Below, one piece after another: positions 1 to 8,226 of a stretch of 25,887 nucleotides of DNA. The notes under the pieces were generated by a model, which made no database searches, had not been told where the DNA came from, and saw only the letters and a program-made list of their open reading frames with translations. Position 1 is the stretch's first letter; every line of letters begins with the position of its first letter. This DNA is from UBA11524 sp034104265. Lineage in GTDB: Bacteria; Bacillota; Clostridia; Christensenellales; Aristaeellaceae. The stretch lies in assembly GCA_034104265.1 (NCBI GenBank), contig JAXEEE010000032.1, forward strand, positions 1-25,887, given 5' to 3'. Both the position numbers and the translations under genes were made by a program.

Positions 1-45
1 GCCCTCTGGCGGGGTCGAGGGGCAGCGCCCCTCGCGTACTTTTCC
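1..45. repeat. GC-rich palindromic repeat at window edge
   Basis: A perfect hairpin (CGAGGGG, loop CAGCG, CCCCTCG) lies at 16-34 inside a GGGG/CCCC-rich stretch. It has the same style as the hairpin clusters at 3384-3454 and 25815-25859, so it is probably part of a dispersed intergenic repeat cut by the window edge. It sits just before the ribosome site of the next gene. No promoter for that gene is visible in the 61 bases available. Confidence 0.45.
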
Positions 46-61
46 TCAAGGAGGTGTTCCT

Positions 62-3000
62 ATGAAAATCGACCTGACGTGCCCGGCGGAGGTCTGGCGG
101 ACGGCGCTGCCCGGAGCGGAGCGGCCCGCCTGCGAGCTGACGCTGTACAACCTGTCCGACAAGCTGATTGTCTCCGTGGAGGTGACGCTGACGCTGCTGG
201 ACGCGGCCGGGGAGGAAATCGCCCGGGTGATTCACCGCGCCCATGATCTGCATGGCCTGCCGGAGAAGCCGTTCTCCATGCTGGTGCCGGTGGAGGAGGA
301 AACCGCCGCGCCCGCATCCGCCGAGGTGCTGGTGGAGAAGATCTGGTTCGACGACAACAGCGTATGGCGGCGCAGCAAGCTGCCCCTGAGCGAATACACT
401 CCCAACGCCCTGCCCAACAGCCGCGCCCTGGAGAACCTGCGCTACATTGCCGGGAAGGACGCGGTGGGTTATCCCCAGGAGCAGCAGGGGCTGTGGCTGT
501 GCGTCTGCGGCAGGCCCAATGCCAACGGCAGCCGCATGTGCATCCGCTGCCACCGCAACCGCACGGAGGTCTTTGCCAACCTGAACAAGGAGGCTGTGGA
601 GCAGCAGACCAGCCAGCGGGAGCGTCAGCTGGATCTGAAGGCCAAGGCCGCCCGGGAGAACGCCTCCCGCCATCAGGCCCTGCGGGAAAAGGAATATGAG
701 GAAAAAATGCGCCGCCGCAGGCGTCGGATCGCCCTGGCCAGCGCGGCGGCGGTGTGCCTGGCTGCGGCTTACGGCGTGGTGTTCCACCTGCTGCCCTACC
801 TGCGCTACCGCTCCGCCGTGGAGCTGATGGAGGCGGGCAGCTATCAGGAGGCCATTGCCGCTTTCAGCGACATGACCGGCGATCTCCGCGCGGAGGAGAA
901 CATCCTCCGCTGCACCTACCTGGACGCGGTGAATCAGCTGGATTCCGGCGATGAAGCCCTGCTGGCCCAGGCCCAGGCCACCCTGGAGGGCCTCGGGGAT
1001 TATGAGGACGCGGCGGAGCAGGCACGTCAGGCGCAGTTCCTGCGGGCGGACATCCTGCTGGAGCAGGGCAGCGTGGACGAGGCCCGAAGCCTGTACACCG
1101 CCCTGGAGGACGACATGGACTGCGCCGCGCAGATCGCCCGGTGCGATTATCTGACCGCCTCCGCGCTGCTGGAGAAGGGCGACTATGCAGCCGCCCGGAC
1201 GGCCTTTGAGGCTCTGGGCGATTATGAGGACGCGCCGGACATGGCGAAGGAAGCCGTCTACCGGCCCGCCATGGCCGCGCTGGACGGGGGCGAGGCTGAC
1301 GAAGCCATCGCCCTGCTGGGGGAGATTCCCGGCTATGCCGACGCGGAGGCGCAGCTGGCCCGGGCCTGGTACCTGAAGGGCCAGCAGCTGCGGGCGGCGG
1401 GCGAATTGACCGACGCGGGCGAGGCTTTCCTGCAGGCGGGGGAGCATGAGGACGCGGCCCGTCAGGCGAATGAGTGCCTGTATCAGGCGGCGGACGAGGC
1501 GGCGCAGCAGAATGACCATATGACGGCGGCTGCGCTGTTCGGGGAGATCCCGGACTATCTGGACGCGCAGGACCGCTGGCACCAGGAAACCTACACCCTG
1601 GCGGTGGACGCGCTGGGCGATCTGGAGTACATCCGCGCCCGGAGCCTGCTGGCCACCCTGCCCGAGGACTATGAGGACGTGGCCACCCTCCGGCTGGAGG
1701 CGATCTACCGCCCTGCCGTCACCGCGTACAAGAAGGCGGACTTCGAGGCGGCCATCGAGGGCTTCAGCCAGCTGGGGGATTACCGCGACAGCGCGGAGCA
1801 GCTGCAGAAATCCCGCTACCGCCTGGCGGAGGAAAAGCGCATCGCCGGGGATTACGAGGGCGCACTGGCGCTGTATGCGCTGCTGGGGGACGATGAGGAC
1901 GCGCAGGATCAGATCCGCCTGACCCACTATCAGCAGGGTGTGCAGGCCATCCAGCAGGGGGATTATGCCCGGGCCATGGAGCTTTTCACGGCCCTGGGCA
2001 GCTACAAGGACAGCGGGGACAAGCTGAAGGAGGCCACCTACGACCAGGCCGCTGCGCTGCTGGCGGCGGGGGACTACGCCGGGGCGCGGCCGTTGTTTGT
2101 CTCCCTGGGCAAGTATTCCGACGCGCAGCAGCAGGTGCCCGCCTGCGACTACGGCCTGGCCGCGGCTATGGCAGCCGCCGGGCAGGCGGAGCAAGCCGCC
2201 GCGTTGTACCTCTCCCTGGGGAATTACCAGGATGCGAAGGAGCAGGGTCAGGCGCTGTACTACGCGCAGGGCCTGGCTGCCCAGGCGGAGGGCCGGGACA
2301 AGGACGCTGCTGCGTACTATGCGCTGATTCCCGGCTACGAGGATGCGGACAGCCGGGTGGAGGCCATCTACGACGCGGCCTACGCCTCCGCCCGGGACCG
2401 GGCGCAGCAGGCGATGGACGGCGGGGAATACGCCCTGGCCGCGGCGATCCTGCTGCAGGTGGACATGACGGAGCTGCCGGAGAAGTACGCGGGTCTGCCG
2501 GACATGCTCAAGGAGGCCTGCTATCAGGAGGCGGGCCGGCTCTATGCCGCCGGGAAGCCCTTTGAGGCGCTGCCCTTCTATCAGATGATTCCGGGCTATC
2601 GGAACGTGGACAGCATTCTTTCCCGCAGCTGCTATCTGATTCTGGGCCAGTGGCTGGGGACGGAGGGGCAGACCTACACCTTCCTGCCGGACGGCACCTG
2701 CAGCCTGAACGGGGAGCGGCTGTACTACGCGGTGAGCACCTACGCCATGCAGACGGGCATTGCGCCGGACGCGCTGTCCCTGACCCACAAGGTGTCCTCC
2801 ATTGCGGAAAGCGACCTGACCCTGCGGGACATCCGGGACGGACAGAACATTGTGATCCGCCTGACGCGGGATCCGGACTATGCTCTGCCGGAGCTGACCC
2901 CGGCCCTGCCGGAGGTACCCCAGCCGGATCCCACCCCGGCTCCTGCGTCCACGGACACGCCTGTGCCGGAGGAGATGCCCCTGCCCACGGCGGAGGCTGA

Positions 3001-3073
3001 TGCGTCCGACGCACTGCCCCTTCCGGAGGTCACGGAGGATCCCACGGACAGCTTCCAGGTGGAGGACGATTAA
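62..3073 (+). CDS. Zinc-ribbon, single-TM, TPR-like repeat protein
   Basis: A 1003-residue protein starting at an ATG behind a near-perfect ribosome site (AAGGAGGTG, five bases before the start). Order of parts: a beta-rich N-terminal domain (about 1-115); a four-cysteine ribbon with C147, C149, C160 and C163; a charged, probably coiled segment (about 175-218) ending in six arginines; one hydrophobic helix (about 223-245); about 16 degenerate repeats of about 37 residues (249-860), each close to Y-x2-A-x5-G-D-Y-x2-A-x3-F-x2-L-G-x-Y-x-D-A; a small C-terminal domain; and a Pro/Glu/Asp-rich tail. The repeats resemble Sel1/TPR solenoids. By the positive-inside rule the ribbon should be cytoplasmic and the solenoid outside. 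No catalytic motif is visible; a scaffold or envelope-sensing role is only a guess. It looks monocistronic, with a terminator directly downstream. Confidence 0.85.
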   Translation: MKIDLTCPAEVWRTALPGAERPACELTLYNLSDKLIVSVEVTLTLLDAAGEEIARVIHRAHDLHGLPEKPFSMLVPVEEETAAPASAEVLVEKIWFDDNSVWRRSKLPLSEYTPNALPNSRALENLRYIAGKDAVGYPQEQQGLWLCVCGRPNANGSRMCIRCHRNRTEVFANLNKEAVEQQTSQRERQLDLKAKAARENASRHQALREKEYEEKMRRRRRRIALASAAAVCLAAAYGVVFHLLPYLRYRSAVELMEAGSYQEAIAAFSDMTGDLRAEENILRCTYLDAVNQLDSGDEALLAQAQATLEGLGDYEDAAEQARQAQFLRADILLEQGSVDEARSLYTALEDDMDCAAQIARCDYLTASALLEKGDYAAARTAFEALGDYEDAPDMAKEAVYRPAMAALDGGEADEAIALLGEIPGYADAEAQLARAWYLKGQQLRAAGELTDAGEAFLQAGEHEDAARQANECLYQAADEAAQQNDHMTAAALFGEIPDYLDAQDRWHQETYTLAVDALGDLEYIRARSLLATLPEDYEDVATLRLEAIYRPAVTAYKKADFEAAIEGFSQLGDYRDSAEQLQKSRYRLAEEKRIAGDYEGALALYALLGDDEDAQDQIRLTHYQQGVQAIQQGDYARAMELFTALGSYKDSGDKLKEATYDQAAALLAAGDYAGARPLFVSLGKYSDAQQQVPACDYGLAAAMAAAGQAEQAAALYLSLGNYQDAKEQGQALYYAQGLAAQAEGRDKDAAAYYALIPGYEDADSRVEAIYDAAYASARDRAQQAMDGGEYALAAAILLQVDMTELPEKYAGLPDMLKEACYQEAGRLYAAGKPFEALPFYQMIPGYRNVDSILSRSCYLILGQWLGTEGQTYTFLPDGTCSLNGERLYYAVSTYAMQTGIAPDALSLTHKVSSIAESDLTLRDIRDGQNIVIRLTRDPDYALPELTPALPEVPQPDPTPAPASTDTPVPEEMPLPTAEADASDALPLPEVTEDPTDSFQVEDD

Positions 3074-3122
3074 CGTCAGGAAAGGTTTCGCCTGAGACTG
3101 AACTGAACATGCATGATAAAAG

Positions 3123-3160
3123 GGAGCGCGTCCGTGATACGGATGCGCTCCTTGTGCTTT
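3123..3160 (+). terminator. Terminator of the TPR-protein gene
   Basis: GGAGCGC at 3123-3129 pairs with GCGCTCC at 3145-3151. The stem continues inward through a G-T wobble and TCCG/CGGA around a five-base loop, and a T-rich stretch (TTGTGCTTT) follows. It lies 50 bases after the stop codon. Confidence 0.75.
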
Positions 3161-3185
3161 GCCGGAATCACAGGTCTGCGGGAAA

Positions 3186-3240
3186 AAGCCTTCCCCTTTG
3201 GGGAAGGTGGCCGAGCGCAGCGAGGTCGGATGAGGTCGTT
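3186..3240. repeat. Dispersed double-hairpin intergenic repeat
   Basis: A first hairpin (CCTTCCCC, TTT, GGGGAAGG) is followed by a second nested one (CCGA...TCGG enclosing CGC-A-GCG) and the trailer GATGAGG. From memory, elements of this form are scattered between genes in many gut Clostridia and behave like REP or MITE repeats. Only one copy is visible here, so the repetitive nature rests on recollection. No coding signal is seen; short ORFs across it lack ribosome sites. Confidence 0.6.
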
Positions 3241-3383
3241 CCTCTGCAGATTTCAGCATATGCCGGGTACGCTGGCGCGATCCCATGGAGTTGACTGAAC
3301 CTGCCGTTCCCATTGCAGGCTGCTGCGCAGCTGCTCGGGAACTCGCGCTTTTCTTTTCCTTTTTGCTATTCTTTTGCGGGGTG

Positions 3384-3454
3384 CTGGGCTGCCGCCCAGA
3401 CCTGCGCAGGGGCTAACGCCGCCCCTGCACCCGCGCAAGGGGTTTCACCCCTTG
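3384..3454. repeat. Array of three short GC hairpins
   Basis: Three perfect hairpins occur in a row: CTGGGC/GCCCAG (3384-3399), GCAGGGGC/GCCCCTGC (3406-3428) and CAAGGGG/CCCCTTG (3436-3454). The architecture resembles that at 1-45 and 25815-25859. With the element at 3186-3240 it fills the 475-base gap between the TPR gene and aroE. No gene is supported in this gap. Confidence 0.55.
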
Positions 3455-3491
3455 ACCCGTTTCCGCTGGCGCGCTCCCGTGGGCGGCCTCC

Positions 3492-3520
3492 TGGACAATC
3501 CCACCAGATTGGTGTATAAT
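3492..3520 (+). promoter_or_regulatory. Promoter of the aroE-aroQ operon
   Basis: TGGACA at 3492-3497, a 17-base spacer and a perfect TATAAT at 3515-3520. The start site should fall near 3527, giving a leader of about 30 bases before the aroE ATG. The spacer contains a short inverted repeat, CACCA-GAT-TGGTG, which could be a regulator site but is short enough to be chance. Confidence 0.75.
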
Positions 3521-3555
3521 CAGGGGCAAATGCAGCAGACCGGAGGCTGATGATC

Positions 3556-4344
3556 ATGAAGCATTACGCCCTCATCGGCGAACACCTGGGGCACAGCATG
3601 TCCGTCCCCATTCATGAGGCGATCTTCCGCCGCCTGGGCATCGACGCGGACTACCGCCTGGTGGAGCTGCCCCGGGACGGCTTCGCGGAGGGTGCCCGCC
3701 GCCTGATGGACGAGGTGGACGGCTTCAACATCACCATTCCCTACAAGCAGGACATTATCCCCCTGCTGTCCGGCCTGGACGATGCGGCCCGGGCCATCGG
3801 CGCGGTGAACACCGTGTCCCTGGACGGCCCTGCCGTGGGCTACAACACGGACGTGCCGGGCTTTGCCGCCATGCTGCGGATGCACGGCATCGACCCCCAG
3901 GGCCAGCCCTGCTACGTGCTGGGGACGGGGGGCGCGTCCAAGGCGGTGGTGGCGGCGCTTCACCGCATGGGTGCGCAGCGGGTGACGCTGGTTTCCCGCA
4001 GCCCCAGGGGCGAGGGCGTCATCGACTACGACCGGCTCGGGGAGGAATTCTCCGGCGTGCTGGTGAACACCACCCCGGCGGGGATGCTGTATCAGCAGGA
4101 TACCTGCCCCATCCGGGAGGACGCGCTGCCCGGCATCCTCCGCCGTGCCACGGGCGTGGCGGACATCATCTACAACCCGCCGGAAACTGTCCTGACCGCC
4201 GCGGCCAGGCGGCTGGGCGTTCCCGCCTGCACGGGCATGACCATGCTCATCGCCCAGGCGGTGGAGGCGGAATCCATCTGGCAGGGGTACCCCATGCCCG
4301 ACGGCCTTACCGAAACCCTTGACAAGGAGCTGAAGCTGCTGTGA
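3556..4344 (+). CDS. aroE: Shikimate dehydrogenase
   Basis: Reduces 3-dehydroshikimate to shikimate with NADPH, the fourth step of the chorismate pathway, in the cytoplasm. 262 residues from the second ATG, which lies nine bases after GGAGG; the ATG at 3550 is too close to the ribosome site. Family motifs are in order: a GHSMS shikimate-binding serine pair, FNITIPYK with the catalytic lysine, IGAVNT, YNTDVPGF with the catalytic aspartate, the nucleotide-binding loop LGTGGASKA, VNTTPAGM, DIIYNPPET and the C-terminal GMTMLIAQA...IW. Length is slightly below the usual 270-285. It is first in an operon, overlapping aroQ by four bases, which supports the pathway call. The YdiB/quinate branch is less likely given the aroQ partner. 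Confidence 0.93.
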   Translation: MKHYALIGEHLGHSMSVPIHEAIFRRLGIDADYRLVELPRDGFAEGARRLMDEVDGFNITIPYKQDIIPLLSGLDDAARAIGAVNTVSLDGPAVGYNTDVPGFAAMLRMHGIDPQGQPCYVLGTGGASKAVVAALHRMGAQRVTLVSRSPRGEGVIDYDRLGEEFSGVLVNTTPAGMLYQQDTCPIREDALPGILRRATGVADIIYNPPETVLTAAARRLGVPACTGMTMLIAQAVEAESIWQGYPMPDGLTETLDKELKLL

Positions 4345-4772
4345 AGAAGATCCTGATCCTCAACGGCCCCAACATCAACCTGACCGGCCTGAGGGAGAAA
4401 TCCGTCTATGGCGCGAAGACCTTCGACGACCTGCTGGCCCTGTGCCATGAGGAGGCGCAGAAGCTGGGCGTGGAGCTGCGCTGCGTCCAGTCCAACCACG
4501 AGGGCGCGCTCATCGACGCCCTGCAGCAGGCGTACTTCGACGGCTTTGATGGGGCGGTGTTCAACCCCGGCGGGTACACCCACACCTCCGTGGCCCTGCA
4601 CGACGCCATCGCCTCCGTGCCCATGCCCGTCATCGAGTGCCACATGTCCAACGTCCACGCCCGGGAGGAGTTCCGCCACCGCTCCATGACGGCCTCGGCC
4701 TGCCGGGGACAGATTGTGGGCTTCGGGTTCTACGGGTATGTGATGGCCATGCGGGCGCTGGTGGAGGCATGA
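4341..4772 (+). CDS. aroQ: Type II 3-dehydroquinate dehydratase
   Basis: Dehydrates 3-dehydroquinate to 3-dehydroshikimate, the step just before AroE; the enzyme is normally a cytoplasmic dodecamer. 143 residues, the usual family size. It starts at a GTG overlapping the aroE stop (GTGA), so translation is probably coupled. Visible motifs: LILNGPNINLTG at the N-terminus, the flexible-loop region LREKSVYG with the catalytic arginine and tyrosine, FNPGGYTHTSVALHDAI, and IECHMSNVHAREEFRHRS with the conserved histidine. The C-terminus ends GFGFYGYVMAM as in the family. The type I enzyme is ruled out because there is no Schiff-base barrel. Confidence 0.95.
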   Translation: MKKILILNGPNINLTGLREKSVYGAKTFDDLLALCHEEAQKLGVELRCVQSNHEGALIDALQQAYFDGFDGAVFNPGGYTHTSVALHDAIASVPMPVIECHMSNVHAREEFRHRSMTASACRGQIVGFGFYGYVMAMRALVEA

Positions 4773-5203
4773 GGCTGCCCTTACGCGCGCCGCAGCCGGA
4801 GGAAGGCTCCGGGCGGGAGCTGCCCGGCTGGCGGAAGCAGTCCTTCGCCCTGCCCTATCGGGGCGGGATGATCTGGTTCGAGCACCTGGACGGCCTGGGC
4901 ACCCACACGGATCTGGCCCGGGAGAAGCTGGCGCGGGATCGGCATGTGCTGCTGTCCCCCTCGGGGCCGGGGCTGGTGTGCGTGGTGCTGAATGAAACCC
5001 GCGTCAATGGCGCCCTGGCCGATGCGCTGACGGACGCGCTGCGCCACGGGGGCAAGCGGTTCACCCGGGTGTGTCTGGTGGGGGCGGATTTCCGCACCAG
5101 GCGGCGCATCCGCCGGGCGGCGGGGGATGCGTTCCCCCTGGCCTTCCTGCCGGGGCTGGAGCAGGCGAAGGTGTGGCTGATCCCGGCAAACAACGCAGAA
5201 TAA
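4769..5203 (+). CDS. Hypothetical protein, third gene of aro operon
   Basis: A 144-residue protein I do not recognise. The ATG overlaps the aroQ stop (ATGA), so the start is fixed by coupling even though the frame is open further upstream. No signal peptide or membrane helix is seen. The second half alternates strand- and helix-like segments (VCVVLNETRVNG, ALADALTDAL, RFTRVCLVG, then FRTRRRIRRAAG, and VWLIPA), which suggests a small alpha/beta fold, and there is a cluster of arginines. No known shikimate-pathway enzyme matches its size. The coupling suggests co-expression with AroE/AroQ, not necessarily a role in aromatic synthesis. Confidence 0.75.
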   Translation: MRLPLRAPQPEEGSGRELPGWRKQSFALPYRGGMIWFEHLDGLGTHTDLAREKLARDRHVLLSPSGPGLVCVVLNETRVNGALADALTDALRHGGKRFTRVCLVGADFRTRRRIRRAAGDAFPLAFLPGLEQAKVWLIPANNAE

Positions 5204-5205
5204 AC

Positions 5206-5249
5206 AAAGCAGCGTCCGCATGATGCATGTCATACGGACGCTGCTTTTT
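5206..5249. terminator. Bidirectional terminator between convergent genes
   Basis: A 13-base perfect stem: AAAGCAGCGTCCG (5206-5218) pairs with CGGACGCTGCTTT (5235-5247). It extends inward through ATGA/TCAT and has T runs on both strands. It ends the aro operon rightward and the hydrolase operon leftward. Confidence 0.85.
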
Positions 5250-5343
5250 CGCTGCGGAGGAAGGGGACGCAGCCCGCAGCTGCTGCGGGGCCGGAACCGG
5301 GACAGCCTTTGCGCCATACGCAGCACACCCGGTGCAGCTTCGC

Positions 5344-6483
5344 TTACAACAGCCCCTCCCAATCCAGGGCGGCATAGACCATGTTGCGCAGCCTGCGCTG
5401 GATATAGGGGGCCTTCGTGTCCTCCGCCTGCTCGGCGTAGACGATCGTGACCCCGCTGTCGGGATCCAGCAGGGTATAGCTGCCCCACGCGCCGCCCCAG
5501 CCGAATTCGCCCACGCCTGTGGGGCTGCCGGACATGGCGGGGGAAAGCATGGTTCGCACCCCAAAGCCGTAGCCGTAGCCCTGACGGGCCGGGGTTTGCC
5601 ACATGTCCTGCAGCTGCTGCTCATTCAGGCAGTTGCGGCGCATCAGGTCGACGGTGCGCCCGGCCAGGATGCGCACGCCCTCACGGCTTTTCCCATGGGC
5701 TGTCATGGCGCAGGCGAAGCGGACGTAATCGTCCACCGTCATGGTCAGGCCGGCGCCGCCGCTTTCATACTGTTCACCGGGCTGCAGGGGATTGCCCTGA
5801 TCCGCCCTGTGCCAGGCACCCTCCGCGTCCAGACCGTAGCGGATGCACACATCCTTCCGGCGCTCACCGGGCTCCCGGAACCAGGTGCTGTGCATGCCCA
5901 GCGGCTCCAGGATGTGCTCCCGCAGATAGTCCGAGAACCGCTGCCCGCTGACAACCTCGATCAGCGCGCCCAGCACATCGTGGGACAGCCCGTACAGCCA
6001 GCGCGTCCCCGGCTCAAACTGCAGGGATTTCTCAGCAATGGCACGCACCAGCTGCCGGGTGGTGATGCCCTCGCCGTGCTGTTCCATGGCCCGGAGGATC
6101 TCCGGGCAGACCAGGTCATAGTCGATGCCGGAGGTCATGGTGAACAGGTGCTGAATCAGCACCGGCTGCGCCGCCTCGCGTAGCGTATTGCCCTCCCGCA
6201 CCGTCATGCGGGCAAACTCCGGCAGATAATCCGCCACCGGGTCGTTCATCAGGAACCTGCCCTGCTCCCAAAGCTGCAGGGCTGCCGCGCAGGTGATGAG
6301 CTTCGTCATGGAGAACATGCGGTACAGCGTCTGCTCCGTGACGGGGATGCCCTGCCCGATGTCCTGCCAGCCCGTGCAGTGCCGGTAAACCATCTTTCCG
6401 TTCAGATAGACGGCCAGGTCGTTGCCCGCAATCCCCATGGCGCTCAGGCCGTCCTGAAAACGGGCCAGCTGCTTCCAATCCAT
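5344..6483 (-). CDS. Serine beta-lactamase-like hydrolase (class C fold)
   Basis: A 379-residue protein of the beta-lactamase/EstB esterase/PBP4* group (Beta-lactamase Pfam family). The nucleophile motif SMTK is at S58-K61, the tyrosine motif lies in LYGLSHDVLG, and the third motif region is FGWGGAWGSY in place of the KTG of true class C enzymes. There is no signal peptide, so it is probably cytoplasmic, which argues against a resistance lactamase and for an esterase or peptidase. It follows the glycosidase gene by 23 bases in one transcript. In that context it may remove acyl or ester groups from imported sugars; this is inference. The bidirectional hairpin at 5206-5249 ends it. Confidence 0.85.
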   Translation of the reverse strand: MDWKQLARFQDGLSAMGIAGNDLAVYLNGKMVYRHCTGWQDIGQGIPVTEQTLYRMFSMTKLITCAAALQLWEQGRFLMNDPVADYLPEFARMTVREGNTLREAAQPVLIQHLFTMTSGIDYDLVCPEILRAMEQHGEGITTRQLVRAIAEKSLQFEPGTRWLYGLSHDVLGALIEVVSGQRFSDYLREHILEPLGMHSTWFREPGERRKDVCIRYGLDAEGAWHRADQGNPLQPGEQYESGGAGLTMTVDDYVRFACAMTAHGKSREGVRILAGRTVDLMRRNCLNEQQLQDMWQTPARQGYGYGFGVRTMLSPAMSGSPTGVGEFGWGGAWGSYTLLDPDSGVTIVYAEQAEDTKAPYIQRRLRNMVYAALDWEGLL

Positions 6484-6506
6484 ATCGGCTCCGCCTTTCT
6501 GTTCTG

Positions 6507-7775
6507 TCAGAACGTATCCATGAACCGGCGGCCCTCCAGCCAGGCGATCATGTTCAGCACCAGGAAGTTCCAGTTCTGGAAGCCGTGGGTCACAATGGGC
6601 ATGCCGGTGTCCGGGTGATAATACTCATGCAGGCAGCCGTTGACCTCCAGATCCCTGCCGAAGAGCTGGATGGTTTTGTGGGCCAGCTCCTGGGCGTCCT
6701 CGGTGTAGCCGTACTTCAGCAGCCCGGAAAAGACCATGAAGTTGCTGATGCCCCACACCGGCCCGCGCCAGTTGGAGGGATTGTTGGTGGCCCGGATGTC
6801 ATACATCCTCTCCAGCCGGGACAGGGTGCGGACGCCGCTGCGGCAGGCGAAGGTGCGCGGGTCGCGGAGCCGCTCCACCATCCGCCGGGCCTGCTCCGGG
6901 GAGGCGATGCCCGCCCACAGGGGCAGGAAGCTGCTCCAGGAGTCAAGCCGCATGATCAGGCAGGGATAATCCCGGGGCGCGCCGCTGTGCAGCCAGGCGC
7001 CGGGATCCACGGGCCGCAGGCCGAAGTCCACGCTGTAATAGGTGCCGTCCCGCTCGTCCCAGCAGTAGCGGTTGATGGCGTCGGCCAGCGTCTGCGCCTT
7101 GCCGCGCCATGCGTTGGCCTCGCGCATGTCGCCCGCCTGCTCCATCAGATAGCCCATGGCCTCCAGCTCCCGCACCATCAGGCAGTTCAGGTAGATGGAG
7201 CCGCAGCTGCGGTCGGGCTTGTAGAACACGGCCGGGTCGTTGTCCACGCCCACGGCGAAGTCGTCAATCCAGAACAGCAGGCCGGTTTCCTCATTCCGCT
7301 GGGCGGTCATGTAGCGGTTGAGGAAGGCCCGCAGCTTGTCCAGGTGGGGCAAAGCCCAGGCCACGTCGCCGCCGCCGCGCTGGCACAGGGCGGCCAGCTG
7401 CTGGGCCAATACAGGCTTGTGCATGTTGGTTTCAGCGTCAGGGCTGTCCTTGTGGCGCACGGTCAGGGGCTTGTCCGGGGTAACGCAGATGGGCATCCGG
7501 CCGTCCTCGGTGCACAGGGACAGGAAGTTGAGAATGCTGCCCCGCTCATAGTCGGCGAACTGACCGGCCCGGCCGGTGTATTCCTCCACCTGTCCCAGCA
7601 TGATGCTGGTCAGCCAGGCGTCCCAGTCCCAGAGGGTGTTGGAATAATACGGGCTGTCCGAGGCGCTGGGCACGATGTAGGGATAGCGCAGGATGCCGGA
7701 GGCCTCGCGGGTCATCTTGCCGCTGGTGCCGATGATGAAATCCTTGAGCGCGGTGATAGAACTGTCCATGTTCAT
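6507..7775 (-). CDS. MGH1/GH63-like (alpha/alpha)6-barrel glycosidase
   Basis: A 422-residue protein resembling the trehalase/GH63/mannosylglycerate-hydrolase group, an inverting (alpha/alpha)6 barrel. Typical segments: SNTLWDWDAWLTS near the N-terminus, FWIDDFAVGVDNDP in the middle (acid candidates), NNPSNWRGPVWGISN, and CLHEYYHPDTG with a glutamate before the C-terminal HGFQNWN. No signal peptide is visible, so it probably acts on imported oligosaccharides. The start is the ATG nine bases after AAAGGA; a second ATG two codons on is possible. Substrate cannot be fixed from sequence: alpha-glucosides, mannosylglycerate or rhamnose-containing sugars are all possible. It lies between a GH28 gene and a serine hydrolase on the same strand. 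Confidence 0.85.
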   Translation of the reverse strand: MNMDSSITALKDFIIGTSGKMTREASGILRYPYIVPSASDSPYYSNTLWDWDAWLTSIMLGQVEEYTGRAGQFADYERGSILNFLSLCTEDGRMPICVTPDKPLTVRHKDSPDAETNMHKPVLAQQLAALCQRGGGDVAWALPHLDKLRAFLNRYMTAQRNEETGLLFWIDDFAVGVDNDPAVFYKPDRSCGSIYLNCLMVRELEAMGYLMEQAGDMREANAWRGKAQTLADAINRYCWDERDGTYYSVDFGLRPVDPGAWLHSGAPRDYPCLIMRLDSWSSFLPLWAGIASPEQARRMVERLRDPRTFACRSGVRTLSRLERMYDIRATNNPSNWRGPVWGISNFMVFSGLLKYGYTEDAQELAHKTIQLFGRDLEVNGCLHEYYHPDTGMPIVTHGFQNWNFLVLNMIAWLEGRRFMDTF

Positions 7776-7809
7776 CCTGATGATTCCTTTCGCGGGTATT
7801 TTTGGCGTT

Positions 7810-7838
7810 GGTATAAGCGATGGGAAGCGTGCGTGAAA
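7810..7838 (-). promoter_or_regulatory. Possible promoter of the glycosidase-hydrolase pair
   Basis: On the minus strand, TTTCAC (7838-7833), a 17-base spacer and TATACC (7815-7810), leaving a leader of about 28 bases before the ATG at 7775. Both boxes are imperfect, so this is tentative. It would separate this pair from the GH28 gene upstream, consistent with the terminator at 8073-8098. Confidence 0.4.
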
Positions 7839-7885
7839 TACAGGTAGTTTTCGATAGGTATCTGCTGATTTCCTTTCGCAGGATG

Positions 7886-7907
7886 GGCCCGGGAAAATTC
7901 CCGGGCC
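7886..7907. other. Strong GC hairpin in intergenic region
   Basis: GGCCCGGGAA and TTCCCGGGCC form a ten-base perfect stem with only two bases between the arms. No T run follows on either strand, so it is not a classic terminator. It lies in the 450-base gap between the two glycosidase genes (7776-8226), which otherwise holds a promoter candidate, a terminator and no convincing gene. Two near-identical CGAAAGGAA(A)TC motifs flank this part on the minus strand; only the one nearest 7775 precedes a real start. Confidence 0.5.
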
Positions 7908-8072
7908 GCAGGGTCGGCTCAGCTGCGCATGCAGATGTCATACGCCGGTGGGCAGAGGTTCAAGTGTTCGGCTGATTGCCGGGGCTGGCCCGGTTATCCG
8001 CCGGTTTGCATGCATCGTCGGGCAGCACAGTGCGTATGGACGTCACGAAACACATGCCCTTGCAGGAAACAC

Positions 8073-8098
8073 AAAAAGGCTTGCTCTGGGACAAGCCT
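8073..8098 (-). terminator. Terminator downstream of the GH28 gene
   Basis: On the minus strand AGGCTTG pairs with CAAGCCT around an eight-base loop, followed directly by a run of T. It lies about 130 bases past the GH28 stop and should separate that gene from the glycosidase pair further along the strand. Confidence 0.7.
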
Positions 8099-8226
8099 CC
8101 TGGCTGGGATTGGCTGTAGACAAGCTGACCAGCACGGTACGATTCGGTTTTGCGCGATGCTTCAGCAGCCCGCTGCCGGGGCTCGTGAATGCTTCCGGCG
8201 GGCGCGGCCTGCTGATCGCCCGGGGA

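Noticed and set aside
3109..3298. Two 61-codon frames after the TPR gene
   Set aside because: They span the terminator and the dispersed repeat and lack ribosome sites.
5344..6483. Antibiotic-resistance class C beta-lactamase
   Set aside because: SxxK is present but there is no signal peptide and no KTG motif, and the gene sits in a sugar operon; esterase or peptidase is more likely.
6585..7847. 420-residue plus-strand frame opposite the GH63-like gene
   Set aside because: Same-period antisense shadow rich in Gly, Val and His; no ribosome site or motif.
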